A stretch of DNA of 34,908 nt from Thermoplasmata archaeon (GCA_021826925.1 JAKAYB010000004.1:1-34908), one strand, 5' to 3'. Positions 15,615 through 24,221 are shown, numbered from the stretch's first letter. Notes: generated from the sequence alone by a model not told the origin. Numbers and translations: made by a program.

Positions 15615-17063
15615 TCATCCGACTGCGCCTAATTTTGTCATCTCTAGTTTTATGAGTCTGTTCATCTCAAGTGCAAATTCCATGGGTATTTCCCTCATGA
15701 CATCGTCAAGGAATCCAAGAACTATCATAGAGCTGGCTTCCTCTTCGCTCAACCCTCTCGATCTCAAGTATGTTAATTCATCTGTTCCAATTTTTCCGAC
15801 TGTAGCTTCGTGGCCGAACGATGCGGTAGGTTCGTATATTTCGTCATGCGGATACGTGAAACTCTGTGAATTGTCATTTATGAGAAGAGCATCACACTGC
15901 ACATGGCTTTTAGAATAGACTGCTCCCTTGTTCATTCTTAAGAGACCGCGGTATATGGCCTTCCCGTCGTCTATGCTTATGCTCTTTGCCACTATCTTTG
16001 AGCTCGTATAAGGTGCAAGGTGTAAGGCTTTTGCGCCGGTATCCTTGATAGTACCCGGGCCTGCGAGAGAAATGTTAAGATTATGCGCCGATGCATGAGG
16101 CCCTCTGAGATACGAAGACGGGTACAGCATGGTGACCTTCGATCCAAGAGAGCCGCCTACCCATTCCATCTGCCCATTTTCATCTACCCAAGCCCTCTTT
16201 GTAGGCATGTTATACACACTCTTTGACCAGTTCTGGACACTTGTGTACTTTGCCTTTGCATTCTTTTTAACATAGATTTCGACAATTGCACTGTGCAGGG
16301 AATTCGAATCGTAACGCGGAGCCGTGCATCCTTCTATATAGTGTACTTTCGATCCTTCATCTGCCACAACGATGGTGTGCTCAAACTGTCCGGTGGCTTC
16401 ACCGTTCATCCTAAAGTAAGTTTGAAGCGGCATGTCTATCTGTACGTTTGGAGGAACATATAGGAATGATCCGCCACTCCATACTGCACCATTCAGAGCG
16501 GCAAATTTGTTATCTGAAGGTGGAACGGCTTTGCACATATATTCTTTCACGAGATCTGGGTATTTTTGAACAGCAGAATCGAGATCCATGAACAGTACGC
16601 CCTTATCTTCCCAGACCTTCCTAAGGTTATGATAAACCCCTTCACTGTCATATTGTGCAACCGAACCTGCAAGATATTTCTGTTCCATCTCAGGTATGCC
16701 TAACTTCTCAAACGTGTTCTTTATCTGATCCGGGACCTCGTCCCAGTCATTGGTAGTTTCTTCTCCCGGTCTCGTATAGTACTTGATATTGTCCCATTCG
16801 ATCCCTGAGAGATCAGGACCCCACGTCGGCACAGGTTTTGAGAGGAATATTTCAAGAGAACGGAGTCTGAGTCTCCTCATCCATTCCGGTTCCTTTTTTA
16901 TTTCGGAAATTTCTTCTACAACATTCTTGTTGAGTCCCCTTCCAGTAGAATAAACAGGGCTTTCCGGATCATGAAACTCCCAGTCTTCCTGTTTTGCCCT
17001 TGAGGTCTTCAAATCCTCTATCAATTTTTCCATTTCAGCGTCTTTTTCATATTCTGCTTCCAT
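15615..17063 (-). CDS. sufB: SufB, Fe-S assembly scaffold protein
   Basis: SufB carries the nascent cluster in the SufBC2D complex. The 482-residue protein has typical blocks: PEWMRRLRLRSLEIF near 58-72, KLGIPEMEQKYLAG near 121-134, VPPNVQIDMPLQTYFRMN near 209-226, HYIEGCTAPRYDSNSLHSA near 247-265 with a conserved Cys, and the C-terminal EATVGKIGTDELTYLRSRGL with ASSMIVLGFLDDV. It starts with ATG 17063, 11 bases after the sufC stop. Length and motifs match archaeal and bacterial SufB closely. Confidence 0.96.
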   Translation of the reverse strand: MEAEYEKDAEMEKLIEDLKTSRAKQEDWEFHDPESPVYSTGRGLNKNVVEEISEIKKEPEWMRRLRLRSLEIFLSKPVPTWGPDLSGIEWDNIKYYTRPGEETTNDWDEVPDQIKNTFEKLGIPEMEQKYLAGSVAQYDSEGVYHNLRKVWEDKGVLFMDLDSAVQKYPDLVKEYMCKAVPPSDNKFAALNGAVWSGGSFLYVPPNVQIDMPLQTYFRMNGEATGQFEHTIVVADEGSKVHYIEGCTAPRYDSNSLHSAIVEIYVKKNAKAKYTSVQNWSKSVYNMPTKRAWVDENGQMEWVGGSLGSKVTMLYPSSYLRGPHASAHNLNISLAGPGTIKDTGAKALHLAPYTSSKIVAKSISIDDGKAIYRGLLRMNKGAVYSKSHVQCDALLINDNSQSFTYPHDEIYEPTASFGHEATVGKIGTDELTYLRSRGLSEEEASSMIVLGFLDDVMREIPMEFALEMNRLIKLEMTKLGAVG

Positions 17064-17074
17064 TTTTTTATCAC

Positions 17075-17821
17075 CTATGCCTTTATCCAGTCATAACCCT
17101 CGGTTTCTATCTGGATTGATAGTTTTTGGTCTCCGTTCATCACGATCTTTCCATTCTTCAGCACATGAACAAATCTTGGCTCAATGCTTTTCAAGATTCT
17201 CTGGTAGTGCGTTATGATCAAAAATCCAACCTCTTCATTGTATGATTCTTTTATTTCATCCGCAACCATCTTGAGTGCGTCAACGTCAAGTCCGGAATCG
17301 ATCTCATCGAGTATTACTATCCTGGGCCTGAGTATGGACATTTGCAAAATTTCGAACCGTTTCCTTTCTCCACCGGAGAATCCATCATTTACAGAGCGGG
17401 AAAGAAAAGTTTCGTCAAGGCCGACCTTGTCAAGATGTTTCTTAATTCGATCCATAAAATCCTTGATGCTTACCTGATCTTCTGGATGAACCTGCTTATA
17501 AGCTGATCTCAAAAATGTTGAAAGTTTTACTCCAGGTACTGCAACAGGGTTCTGAAACGCCAAGAACAGTCCTAATCGCGCTCTCTCCTCCGGTGTTTTA
17601 TCTGTGATGTTTATGCCATCAAGTTTTATAGTTCCACTTTCAACTTTATAATTAGGATGTCCAGCCAAAACATAACCAAGTGTGCTTTTACCAGCACCGT
17701 TTGGTCCCATTAAGGCGTGTATTTCTCCTCCTCTAACCGTTAGATTCACTCCATTCAGTATCTGCTTCCCCTCCACAGATACAACAAGATCATTTATTGT
17801 AAGTTCTGGTATGTTTGACAT
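17075..17821 (-). CDS. sufC: SufC, ABC-type ATPase of the Suf scaffold
   Basis: SufC powers conformational change of SufBD. The 248-residue protein has Walker A GPNGAGKST near residues 38-46, the SufC-type Q-loop LFLAFQNPVAVPG, the signature FSGGERKRFEILQM and Walker B IVILDEIDSGLDVD with the H-loop in IITHYQR. FSGGE and the DEIDSGLD D-loop are hallmarks separating SufC from transport ATPases. It is the first gene of sufCBDSU-ferredoxin. A TTTAAATA box about 27 bases upstream of ATG 17821 implies leaderless transcription, and a palindrome overlaps this box. Confidence 0.96.
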   Translation of the reverse strand: MSNIPELTINDLVVSVEGKQILNGVNLTVRGGEIHALMGPNGAGKSTLGYVLAGHPNYKVESGTIKLDGINITDKTPEERARLGLFLAFQNPVAVPGVKLSTFLRSAYKQVHPEDQVSIKDFMDRIKKHLDKVGLDETFLSRSVNDGFSGGERKRFEILQMSILRPRIVILDEIDSGLDVDALKMVADEIKESYNEEVGFLIITHYQRILKSIEPRFVHVLKNGKIVMNGDQKLSIQIETEGYDWIKA

Positions 17822-17840
17822 ATGAGTTCGTTATCCAATT

Positions 17841-17856
17841 ATTGTATTTAAACAAT
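17841..17856. promoter_or_regulatory. Palindrome over the sufC TATA box, candidate SufR operator
   Basis: ATTGTATTTAAACAAT has five-base arms ATTGT/ACAAT with a six-base centre that is itself the TATA core of sufC (read on the minus strand). A repressor bound here would directly block TBP. The divergent sufR gene starts 35 bases away. The arms are short and the AT-rich centre makes symmetry easier by chance. Confidence 0.45.
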
Positions 17857-17890
17857 TTCTTATGTCTAAATATACTAAATTATAAGTATT

Positions 17891-18583
17891 ATGATTCAAT
17901 ACATATTCTATATGGATCAGAAAAATGAAAATTTCAGTGATGATCTGGTGCCTCTTCTTGGCATCACAAAGGCAGGTATAATAAGAGAATTGAGTTATTC
18001 TGAATTGAGTGTAGAAGAACTTTCGCATTTATTCAATATGAACAAGAACGCGATAAACGAGCATCTAGCTACTTTGGAACTCAAGGGTTATTTGAACGCA
18101 TATTTCAAGGGAAATGGCCCAGGGCGTCCAAAAAAATACTATAAATTATCAGAGAAGGGTTTTAATCTTCTTCCGAAGCGATATATGTTCCTCGCGTCCT
18201 TACTCGTAAAAGAGCTCGAAGCAGAATTTGGGCAGGACAGAGTCAATATAATCCTTGGAAATATAGCGGACAAAATCGTTTCAGAATCAGGATGGGATCA
18301 AATGCCAAAGGATCTCACAAGGGAAAAGAAAATTGATAGGCTGCACGATTTCGTTTCAGCACTGAACAGAATGGGCTACTATGCTAAATTGGAGATAGAC
18401 GGGGATGTTGTTAGGATAATAAGACACAACTGCATATTTTATGAACTGGCAAAGAATAATAAAAGCCTTATCTGTGGTGGCCTTGGGAACCAGATAATAA
18501 AAGAATCCATAGGAAAGGACTTTAAAATCAAAGAAAAGTTCTCGGAAGGAAGCAACAAATGTGTTGTTGAAGTTAATATTTAG
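17891..18583 (+). CDS. sufR: SufR-type Fe-S-sensing transcriptional regulator
   Basis: The 230-residue protein has an N-terminal winged helix (about 15-95: LSVEELSHLFNMNKNAINEHL then a wing GNGPGRPKKYYKLSEKGF) and a C-terminal domain with three cysteines, Cys181 (RHNC), Cys195 (LIC) and Cys224 (NKC), spaced C-x13-C-x28-C as in SufR regulators that hold a cluster. SufR with cluster represses the suf operon and releases it when clusters are scarce. It is divergent from sufC with only 69 bases between starts. ATG 17891 has a TCTAAATATA box about 22-26 bases upstream; ATG 17912 is an alternative. Confidence 0.87.
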   Translation: MIQYIFYMDQKNENFSDDLVPLLGITKAGIIRELSYSELSVEELSHLFNMNKNAINEHLATLELKGYLNAYFKGNGPGRPKKYYKLSEKGFNLLPKRYMFLASLLVKELEAEFGQDRVNIILGNIADKIVSESGWDQMPKDLTREKKIDRLHDFVSALNRMGYYAKLEIDGDVVRIIRHNCIFYELAKNNKSLICGGLGNQIIKESIGKDFKIKEKFSEGSNKCVVEVNI

Positions 18584-18622
18584 CCATTGAAACCGGAAAT
18601 CTCTGGCAAGTGCCGATAGAGG

Positions 18623-19600
18623 TCATGGATTTTGGGTCAATGTTTTTTTCATATCGTTTTCCTTTCTGATCCTCTCAAGGTTGACTATCATATCTTTAAC
18701 TGTATCGTTGAGTGAAAACCTTGGAGAATAACCCCAGTCCTTAACCGCGTCAAAATAATCAAGAGAGTGAGGCCAAGATTCAGCGATATTCTGCCTGTAA
18801 TCTGGTTCGTACTCAACTGAAAAATCCGGATAGTATTCCTTGATCAGAGAATATAGTTCGGATGGAGTAAATGTGAATGCAGAAACGTTGTATTCCATCC
18901 TATATCTAAGTGATCTTTCCTCAGCTTCAAAAATCTTTACGAGGGCATCTATCGCATCGGGGAAATACATCATCGGCAAGGGTGTGTCGGGTTTGAGGTA
19001 GCATTTATAATTCTCGTGGTTAACAGCGTGAATGAACATGTCCACTGCATAATCTGTTGTACCGGCCATAGGAGGAGTTTCGTAACTAATTATCCCTGGA
19101 AAACGCATACCCCTTACGCTGATCCCGTACGTAGATGTATAATATTGAGCCAAAAGCTCCGACAAAACCTTTGTTATGCCATACATAGTAGTGGGGTGTG
19201 TAGAATCCATTGGTTTTACCCTTTCTTTTGCTATATCATTCCCAAAAACGGCTATTGAACTTGGTATAATGATCCTGTTTACTGAATATTTAGCGGCAGC
19301 TTCCATCACGTTAAGAGTGCCGTTGCCGTTTACAAAAAAAGCTTCGTATGGATGCTTCTCCGCGGATGCTGAAAGAATAGCACCTAGATGGAATATATCT
19401 GTCACAGATTTTTCTTTTATCACTGTTTCTATGTCTTCCTTTTTTGTAACGTCCAGCCTGATCTTTTCTACGTCGTAATCTCGATCAGAAAAAGTGATAT
19501 CTGAAGCTATCACACTGGATTTTCCGTACTTTCTAACCAATGCAGGAATCAGATCAGAACCTATTTGCCCTGACGATCCAGTAATAAGTATCGTAACCAT
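18623..19600 (-). CDS. tdh: L-threonine 3-dehydrogenase, SDR (GalE-like) type
   Basis: This extended SDR oxidises threonine with NAD to 2-amino-3-ketobutyrate. The 325-residue protein has the NAD motif TGSSGQIG near residues 7-14, the catalytic Tyr-x3-Lys in MYGITK, and segments typical of the Thermoplasma enzyme: PGIISYETPPMAGTTDYAV, KCYLKPDTPLPMMYFPDA and YNVSAFTFTPSELYSLI. This is the short-chain family, not the zinc-dependent medium-chain TDH. Cytosolic. It begins 31 bases after the wtpC stop on the same strand and may be read through from there or from its own weak TATA. The 3' end converges on sufR. Confidence 0.9.
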   Translation of the reverse strand: MVTILITGSSGQIGSDLIPALVRKYGKSSVIASDITFSDRDYDVEKIRLDVTKKEDIETVIKEKSVTDIFHLGAILSASAEKHPYEAFFVNGNGTLNVMEAAAKYSVNRIIIPSSIAVFGNDIAKERVKPMDSTHPTTMYGITKVLSELLAQYYTSTYGISVRGMRFPGIISYETPPMAGTTDYAVDMFIHAVNHENYKCYLKPDTPLPMMYFPDAIDALVKIFEAEERSLRYRMEYNVSAFTFTPSELYSLIKEYYPDFSVEYEPDYRQNIAESWPHSLDYFDAVKDWGYSPRFSLNDTVKDMIVNLERIRKENDMKKTLTQNP

Positions 19601-19631
19601 ACAAGTCCAATGATTATGCTATACGTTTAGA

Positions 19632-20234
19632 TTAATCTTCCACTCCTGTAATTTTCCCATTAACTATATTGAATGTAAAATTCTTCTCTAGAGTTTGGGA
19701 ATTCTCCTGAGCTACGTTGATCATATCAGTCTTCTGGCGACGAAGGATGGGCACCAGGTCATTGAGGGTACTTTCCGCATTGCTTATATTGGCTGAAATT
19801 TCATCCAAAAGTATCAAACGAGGATGAGAGAGGACAGATGTTGCGAGTGATACTTTTAGTTTTTGCCCTGTGCTCAGGTTCTTCAGTTTTCCTTTATAAT
19901 CTATGCCCATTATTCTTTTTATTTCATCAATCTCTTCTACTTCTGTCACTCTCAAGAAAGAAAGATGCTCTTCAACGGTCAGGTTAGGGAAAAATGAGAG
20001 GCGATCCAGATAGACAACTTTTCTTTGTTCAATTGGAATGGCAGTCAGCTCGATCCCATTGTGAACTATTGTTCCAGAATCAACTCTGATTACTCCGGCC
20101 AAGCATTTTAATAGTGTTGTTTTTCCGGATCCGTTTACACCGAAAATATGAATCATTCCCTCAGCATTAAATGACGCTTTCAGTTCGAATTCTCCGAGGC
20201 GTTTACGAATATCAACTTCTAACGCTTTAAACAC
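19632..20234 (-). CDS. wtpC: ABC ATPase of the molybdate/tungstate transporter, with degenerate loops
   Basis: This 200-residue ATPase has Walker A GVNGSGKTT (32-40), signature LSTGQKLKVSLA and Walker B LILLDE. It is shorter than ModC/WtpC (about 350) and has no C-terminal regulatory domain. Two usually conserved parts are altered: the D-loop after DE reads ISANIS instead of PLSALD, and the switch histidine region reads INVAQENSQ where VTHDxxEA is normal, so the H-loop His is replaced by Gln. GTG 20234 overlaps the permease stop by 8 bases. Genetic context makes it the transporter motor. Family firm; full activity is in question. Confidence 0.82.
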   Translation of the reverse strand: MFKALEVDIRKRLGEFELKASFNAEGMIHIFGVNGSGKTTLLKCLAGVIRVDSGTIVHNGIELTAIPIEQRKVVYLDRLSFFPNLTVEEHLSFLRVTEVEEIDEIKRIMGIDYKGKLKNLSTGQKLKVSLATSVLSHPRLILLDEISANISNAESTLNDLVPILRRQKTDMINVAQENSQTLEKNFTFNIVNGKITGVED

Positions 20235-21030
20235 CTGACCTATTGTTGCCTATGCCTTTGATAAACCTGGATATGAGAAGAACGATTATTGAAATCAATA
20301 TCATTACTGCAGACGCAGTCACTGCAGGACCAAGGCCATAATACCCAAAGAACTGGTAGATCAGGACAGAGGCTGGCATGACTCCTGCAAAAGGAAACTG
20401 GAGAATAACATATGCAATTATGGCAATGGAGCCAAATTCGCTGATCGCTCTGCTCATGGAGGTTAACGTGGCAGAAAGCAATAAACGTGCACTATTGGGA
20501 ACTACAACCCTATATAGGGTCTTGATTCTTGACAAGCCAAGTCCCATCGCAAGAATTTCTGGTTCAGATGGGTTCTGGGAAAAAACCGATTGCGCAGCTC
20601 GTATATACACAGGTGCAGAGACAAATGCAAGCGCTGTTACAAGTCCCGGTATAGAGTCAAATAGACCAAGACCTATTGATATAAGGAACCTGCCAAACGG
20701 AGTCAACGGGCTTACGATCAGAAGGAAAGCTATTCCAACTATGGGATGAGGTATCGACGCAGAAATATCCGAGATCGTTTCCATCGCTGAACTGGACAAG
20801 CGCGAAATGTGATACGCAAGCGGAGTGAAGAGCAGAAACACGATAAATGCAGCTATCGAAGAGGAAAAAATAGTGAGTGCGATGGATTTGAAAACTATCG
20901 AGCTGAACCCTATAGAGCTGTGGTAAACTGCAAATCCATATACGAGGATAAAAGCAATTGGGATAATTATGAGTATCGTTACCACGATTGAAAAGATTGT
21001 CAGACCATCAGGTTTTTTTGTGCTTGTCAT
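20227..21030 (-). CDS. wtpB: Molybdate/tungstate ABC permease
   Basis: The 267-residue inner-membrane subunit has six hydrophobic segments. The coupling-helix (EAA-type) motif is ILAMGLGLSRIKTLYRVVVPNS (split across about 160-181), with SMSRAISEFGSIAII after it, which is very characteristic of ModB/WtpB permeases (sequence SRALGEFGA in relatives). GIAFLLIVSPLTPFG also fits. The start ATG has GAGAGAGGACGT before it. It follows the binding-protein gene by 13 bases and overlaps the ATPase gene. Assignment to Mo/W rather than sulfate rests on the binding protein. Confidence 0.87.
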   Translation of the reverse strand: MTSTKKPDGLTIFSIVVTILIIIPIAFILVYGFAVYHSSIGFSSIVFKSIALTIFSSSIAAFIVFLLFTPLAYHISRLSSSAMETISDISASIPHPIVGIAFLLIVSPLTPFGRFLISIGLGLFDSIPGLVTALAFVSAPVYIRAAQSVFSQNPSEPEILAMGLGLSRIKTLYRVVVPNSARLLLSATLTSMSRAISEFGSIAIIAYVILQFPFAGVMPASVLIYQFFGYYGLGPAVTASAVMILISIIVLLISRFIKGIGNNRSGV

Positions 21031-21043
21031 ACGTCCTCTCTCG

Positions 21044-22063
21044 TTAGTCTATTCTCCCTGAATAGACTAATTCGTGACTCGAGATAAGGCTCAATATCTC
21101 CACTGGTGGCGTTGTGTCGTTGAAAAGCTCTGGATGCTGAAGTGGTTTAAGTTCGAATGTGCTTAATTCGCTTCTATGGTTAAGTGTGTAGTTCACAAAT
21201 TCCATAGAGTCTGTTGCCAGAGTATTGTTCGCTAGTGCCGTAATGTATAAAAGCACAGGCGAACCTTTTTGAAGTCCCGCTACGGTTGTATAATTAAATT
21301 CAGAATAGAATGATGATAGATCCGTGTCTCCAAAATTCATCTTAGCTGGAAGCTCTATCATTTTAAGACCCGAGTGGACTGCAGCAGATTTATAGATGAA
21401 GAGAAAGCTAATTTCCCCGGTTTCGAGGGCAGGTACAAGCTGTGCGGCACTTGATCTGGTTACGTTGGCGTGATGTTGTCTAACTGCATTCACGAAATAA
21501 CTCTCATTATGCCCATATAATTCTCCCGCAATCTCTAAACTTATCCAAGCTCTAAGACCTGCGGGATCTGTGCTTGGGTCCGATATACCGAGGCTGTTCG
21601 ATTTATTAGTTATGGAGAAAAGTGCACTAACAAACTCTGAAGTATTATTATCAATCTCAGCCTGTCTTAGCATCATGGCAATTTTGTAATCTGTAGTATT
21701 GTTGTAATAGGCAAGTACCAGTTGATCCGACGCAAAGGCAATTGCCCATCCACTATAACGGTCCTTGAGGTAGTGCGAGCTATACGGAGAAAGGGCAACA
21801 GAAATGAAAACATTTGCAGGATCTCCTGAACCTATCTTTTGTGCATCTGTGTAGGAACCGCCTCCAATTGCCGGCGATACCGGGTTGCCTGTTGAATTTT
21901 GGTAGCCATTCAAGAGATAGTTAGCCTCACCTACATATGCATCTGCAACGTACGTGATCAGAGGGCTTTTGCTCTTGCTGAAATAGTAGTGAACGCCGAT
22001 ACCTGTTCCCACTGCCAGCAAGCCTACAATTACTATTATAACGATGATCTTCTGACTTTTCAC
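21044..22063 (-). CDS. wtpA: Molybdate/tungstate-binding protein, WtpA type
   Basis: The extracellular ligand-binding subunit starts with a basic tip and one hydrophobic segment (VKSQKIIVIIVIVGLLAVG) serving as signal or anchor. Type II binding-protein landmarks: GSYTDAQKIGSGDPANVFI, DQLVLAYYN, and LGISDPSTDPAGLRAWISL, the last closely resembling the anion-binding SDPxxDPAG segment of WtpA/ModA. GTG 22063 is my start (339 residues): a TATA-like TGTTTAAACAAATATT lies about 26-40 bases upstream. The frame stays open to a TTG at 22111, but that would run through the promoter. First gene of wtpABC, divergent from tfx. Tungstate and molybdate cannot be separated by reading. Confidence 0.85.
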   Translation of the reverse strand: MKSQKIIVIIVIVGLLAVGTGIGVHYYFSKSKSPLITYVADAYVGEANYLLNGYQNSTGNPVSPAIGGGSYTDAQKIGSGDPANVFISVALSPYSSHYLKDRYSGWAIAFASDQLVLAYYNNTTDYKIAMMLRQAEIDNNTSEFVSALFSITNKSNSLGISDPSTDPAGLRAWISLEIAGELYGHNESYFVNAVRQHHANVTRSSAAQLVPALETGEISFLFIYKSAAVHSGLKMIELPAKMNFGDTDLSSFYSEFNYTTVAGLQKGSPVLLYITALANNTLATDSMEFVNYTLNHRSELSTFELKPLQHPELFNDTTPPVEILSLISSHELVYSGRID

Positions 22064-22095
22064 ATTTCGATAAAATGAATCATGTAAATAATATT

Positions 22096-22105
22096 TGTTT
22101 AAACA
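22096..22105. promoter_or_regulatory. Palindrome TGTTTAAACA in the wtpA promoter
   Basis: A perfect 10-base palindrome covering the probable TATA region of wtpA. Part of its symmetry is inherent in a TTTAAA core, so alone it is weak evidence for an operator. Confidence 0.35.
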
Positions 22106-22115
22106 GTGCAAAAGT

Positions 22116-22129
22116 AAACATTAATGTTT
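22116..22129. promoter_or_regulatory. Palindrome AAACATTAATGTTT between wtpA and tfx
   Basis: A perfect 14-base palindrome in the shared promoter region, next to the likely tfx TATA (TTTTAATTA, about 22127-22135) and upstream of the wtpA box. The position suits a regulator controlling both directions; Tfx is the natural candidate. Confidence 0.5.
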
Positions 22130-22165
22130 TAATTACGCGTACTATCTGAAAATAGGTGAATAACT

Positions 22166-22570
22166 GTGCGCGATCATTTCCTCACCAAACGCCAGATCGA
22201 AGTACTTCTTCTTGAAAAAGATGGTTTATCCCATTTAGAAATTGCGAAGAGGCTGGGTCGGACAGTCCAGGATATCTATGTCATCGACAAGCGTATACGG
22301 GAAAATGTGAAAAAGGCACAAAACACACTATACCTGTATGAGGATACGGGTGGTTCGATTATGCTTCCATTTAAGGGACAAAGCGAATTAATTGATATCC
22401 TGAGAGAAATTATAAATGAATCAGATAGAAACGGAATAAAATTAAAGGAAAATATTATCGGGTTACTCACAATCTTGAGGCAGGCACTAAAATCAGACAT
22501 TTCCAAAGGCCGAATAAAGAAGAATATTACCATCATGATTCGTCATGATGGCACAATCAAAATACTCTGA
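22166..22570 (+). CDS. Tfx-family DNA-binding regulator
   Basis: Tfx was described in Methanothermobacter as a DNA-binding protein binding downstream of the molybdenum formylmethanofuran dehydrogenase promoter. This 134-residue protein has the N-terminal HTH FLTKRQIEVLLLEKDGLSH with AKRLGRTVQDIYVIDKRIREN (LuxR-like but with the Tfx pattern) and a C-terminal helical domain with ENIIGLLTILRQ. The start is GTG 22166, with a good Shine-Dalgarno AGGTGA six bases before. It is divergent from wtpABC, so it likely controls Mo/W uptake. It converges on icd with one base between the stop codons. Confidence 0.83.
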   Translation: MRDHFLTKRQIEVLLLEKDGLSHLEIAKRLGRTVQDIYVIDKRIRENVKKAQNTLYLYEDTGGSIMLPFKGQSELIDILREIINESDRNGIKLKENIIGLLTILRQALKSDISKGRIKKNITIMIRHDGTIKIL

Positions 22571-22571
22571 C

Positions 22572-23786
22572 TCAAGGTACTTTTCTCATCCGGCGAATCA
22601 ATTCTTCAGCAAATTCAGAACACTTAAGGGGTTTTACATTAGAATATCTGGCAATATCCTGCGTTACCTTATGGTCAAGGTATGCTGAGTTTACTGCATT
22701 CCTTATGATCTCGGCTGGTTCTTTCCATTCTATGTATTCAAGTGCCATAGTGGCAGAAAGTATGATCGATGTTGGATTGGCAACATCCATTCCAGTATAT
22801 TTTGGCGCCGAACCATGTATTGCTTCAAAGATTGCGTAAACGTCCCCCACATTTCCGCTTGGCGCAGTTCCGATACCGCCTACCTGAGCCGCAAGTGCGT
22901 CCGAAAGATAATCACCATTTATGTTCGTAGTAGCTATAACATCATATTCGTCGGTTCTTGTTAGAACTTGTTGAAACATGTTGTCAGCTATTCTATCTTT
23001 TATAACGATTTTTCCTTGATATGCATCAGGATTTTCCAAGTATTCTTTTTCTGTTACGGTCTCATTCTTAAATTCAGTTGCAGCTAACTCGTATCCCCAT
23101 TCTCTAAAAGCACCTTCTGTGTACTTCATTATATTTCCCTTATGCATCAGCGTTACACTTTTCCTGTGGTTCTGTATTGCGTACTGTATAGCTTTTCTTA
23201 CGAGCCTCTGCGACTTGAACTTGCTTATAGGTTTTATGCCAATACCAGAATCATTTGGAATATTCACTGATAATTCTTTTGAAAGAAACATTCGAAGTTT
23301 CTCAGCCTCACTGGAATCATATTTCCACTCATACCCGGCATAAAGATCCTCAGTATTTTCCCTGAAAACAACCATATCCATTTTCTCCGGGTATTTCACA
23401 GGCGACGGAGATCCAGGTATGAACTTCACAGGCCTGATGTTTGCATAAAGGTCAAAATATTGCCTGAGAGTAACATTAAGGCTTCTCATTCCATGACCTA
23501 CCGGTGTTGTAAGTGGGCCTTTCACTGAGACAACACATTTCTTTAGTTTATCCAATGAATCTTGAGGAAGTGACTTTCCTGTTTCCTTAAAGGATTCTTC
23601 TCCTGCTGGAACCTTTTCCCATACTATGTTTTTTTCACCACTATAGGCAACTTCTACTGCCGCATTTACGGTAAGAATCATAGCTTTTGAAATATCTCCA
23701 CCAATACCATCGCCTTCTATATACCCGATAGTTGGATCTTTCGGCACTTCTAATTTTTTATCGCCTGAAATTTTTATGTACGTCAT
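22572..23786 (-). CDS. icd: Isocitrate dehydrogenase (NADP type)
   Basis: This TCA-cycle enzyme converts isocitrate to 2-oxoglutarate. The 404-residue protein has the substrate loop RSLNVTLRQYFDLYANIRP (Ser102, Asn104, Arg108), the active-site segment VVFRENTEDLYAGYE, the metal-binding aspartates near NGDYLSDALAAQVGG, and HGSAPKYTGMDVANPTS with the Lys-Tyr pair expected for NADP preference. Length is typical of the archaeal and bacterial homodimer type. ATG 23786 has a weak TTATATGA box about 32 bases upstream. Monocistronic. Confidence 0.95.
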   Translation of the reverse strand: MTYIKISGDKKLEVPKDPTIGYIEGDGIGGDISKAMILTVNAAVEVAYSGEKNIVWEKVPAGEESFKETGKSLPQDSLDKLKKCVVSVKGPLTTPVGHGMRSLNVTLRQYFDLYANIRPVKFIPGSPSPVKYPEKMDMVVFRENTEDLYAGYEWKYDSSEAEKLRMFLSKELSVNIPNDSGIGIKPISKFKSQRLVRKAIQYAIQNHRKSVTLMHKGNIMKYTEGAFREWGYELAATEFKNETVTEKEYLENPDAYQGKIVIKDRIADNMFQQVLTRTDEYDVIATTNINGDYLSDALAAQVGGIGTAPSGNVGDVYAIFEAIHGSAPKYTGMDVANPTSIILSATMALEYIEWKEPAEIIRNAVNSAYLDHKVTQDIARYSNVKPLKCSEFAEELIRRMRKVP

Positions 23787-24221
23787 AATATCTATTCAGT
23801 ATCTTCTCAAAACTCATATAACTTACTAGGTAATTTATTTCTTTTAGAGGACTCAATGGAATTAACATATAAATCCGAGTCATTGAAAAAGTTGATATCT
23901 AAAGACCTTTAGTTTCCACGAAAATTGAAAGATCTATCCACACATCATTGATCAGCGCAAGTTTATATATTCACCTCTGATTTTTGAACATTTTGATGAT
24001 TGAATGATGGATCTAAATGGCTTTCTTTAGTACAGTTAACAACGTTAAACTTTCGAAAGGAAGAATGAAAATTATGCTGCTAAACTTCAGTTTGATTAGT
24101 ATTATTATATTCTACGGTGAAAGTGTATTTAACCAAAACTGAGAATGGCGGAAAACTAAATGAAATGAACTTACTTCGTTGAAAGTATGTTGTTAATATA
24201 TTTATTCGATATAGTATAGCA
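23787..24221. other. Divergent intergenic region with an orphan TATA box
   Basis: The region holds the icd promoter (near 23815) and the sugar-transporter promoter (TTAATATATTTATT, about 24194-24207). A further strong box, GTTTATATATTC (about 23960-23971), points rightwards but is followed only by tiny ORFs, such as a 7-codon one at 24007. The segment AGTTAACAACGTTAAAC (24034-24050) contains a repeated GTTAA unit and could be a regulator site. No stable RNA fold recognised. Confidence 0.4.

Noticed and set aside
23990-24145. Possible C/D-box small RNA (TGATGA and CTGA elements)
   Set aside because: C and D elements are imperfect, in wrong order or too far apart, and no C'/D' pair is present.
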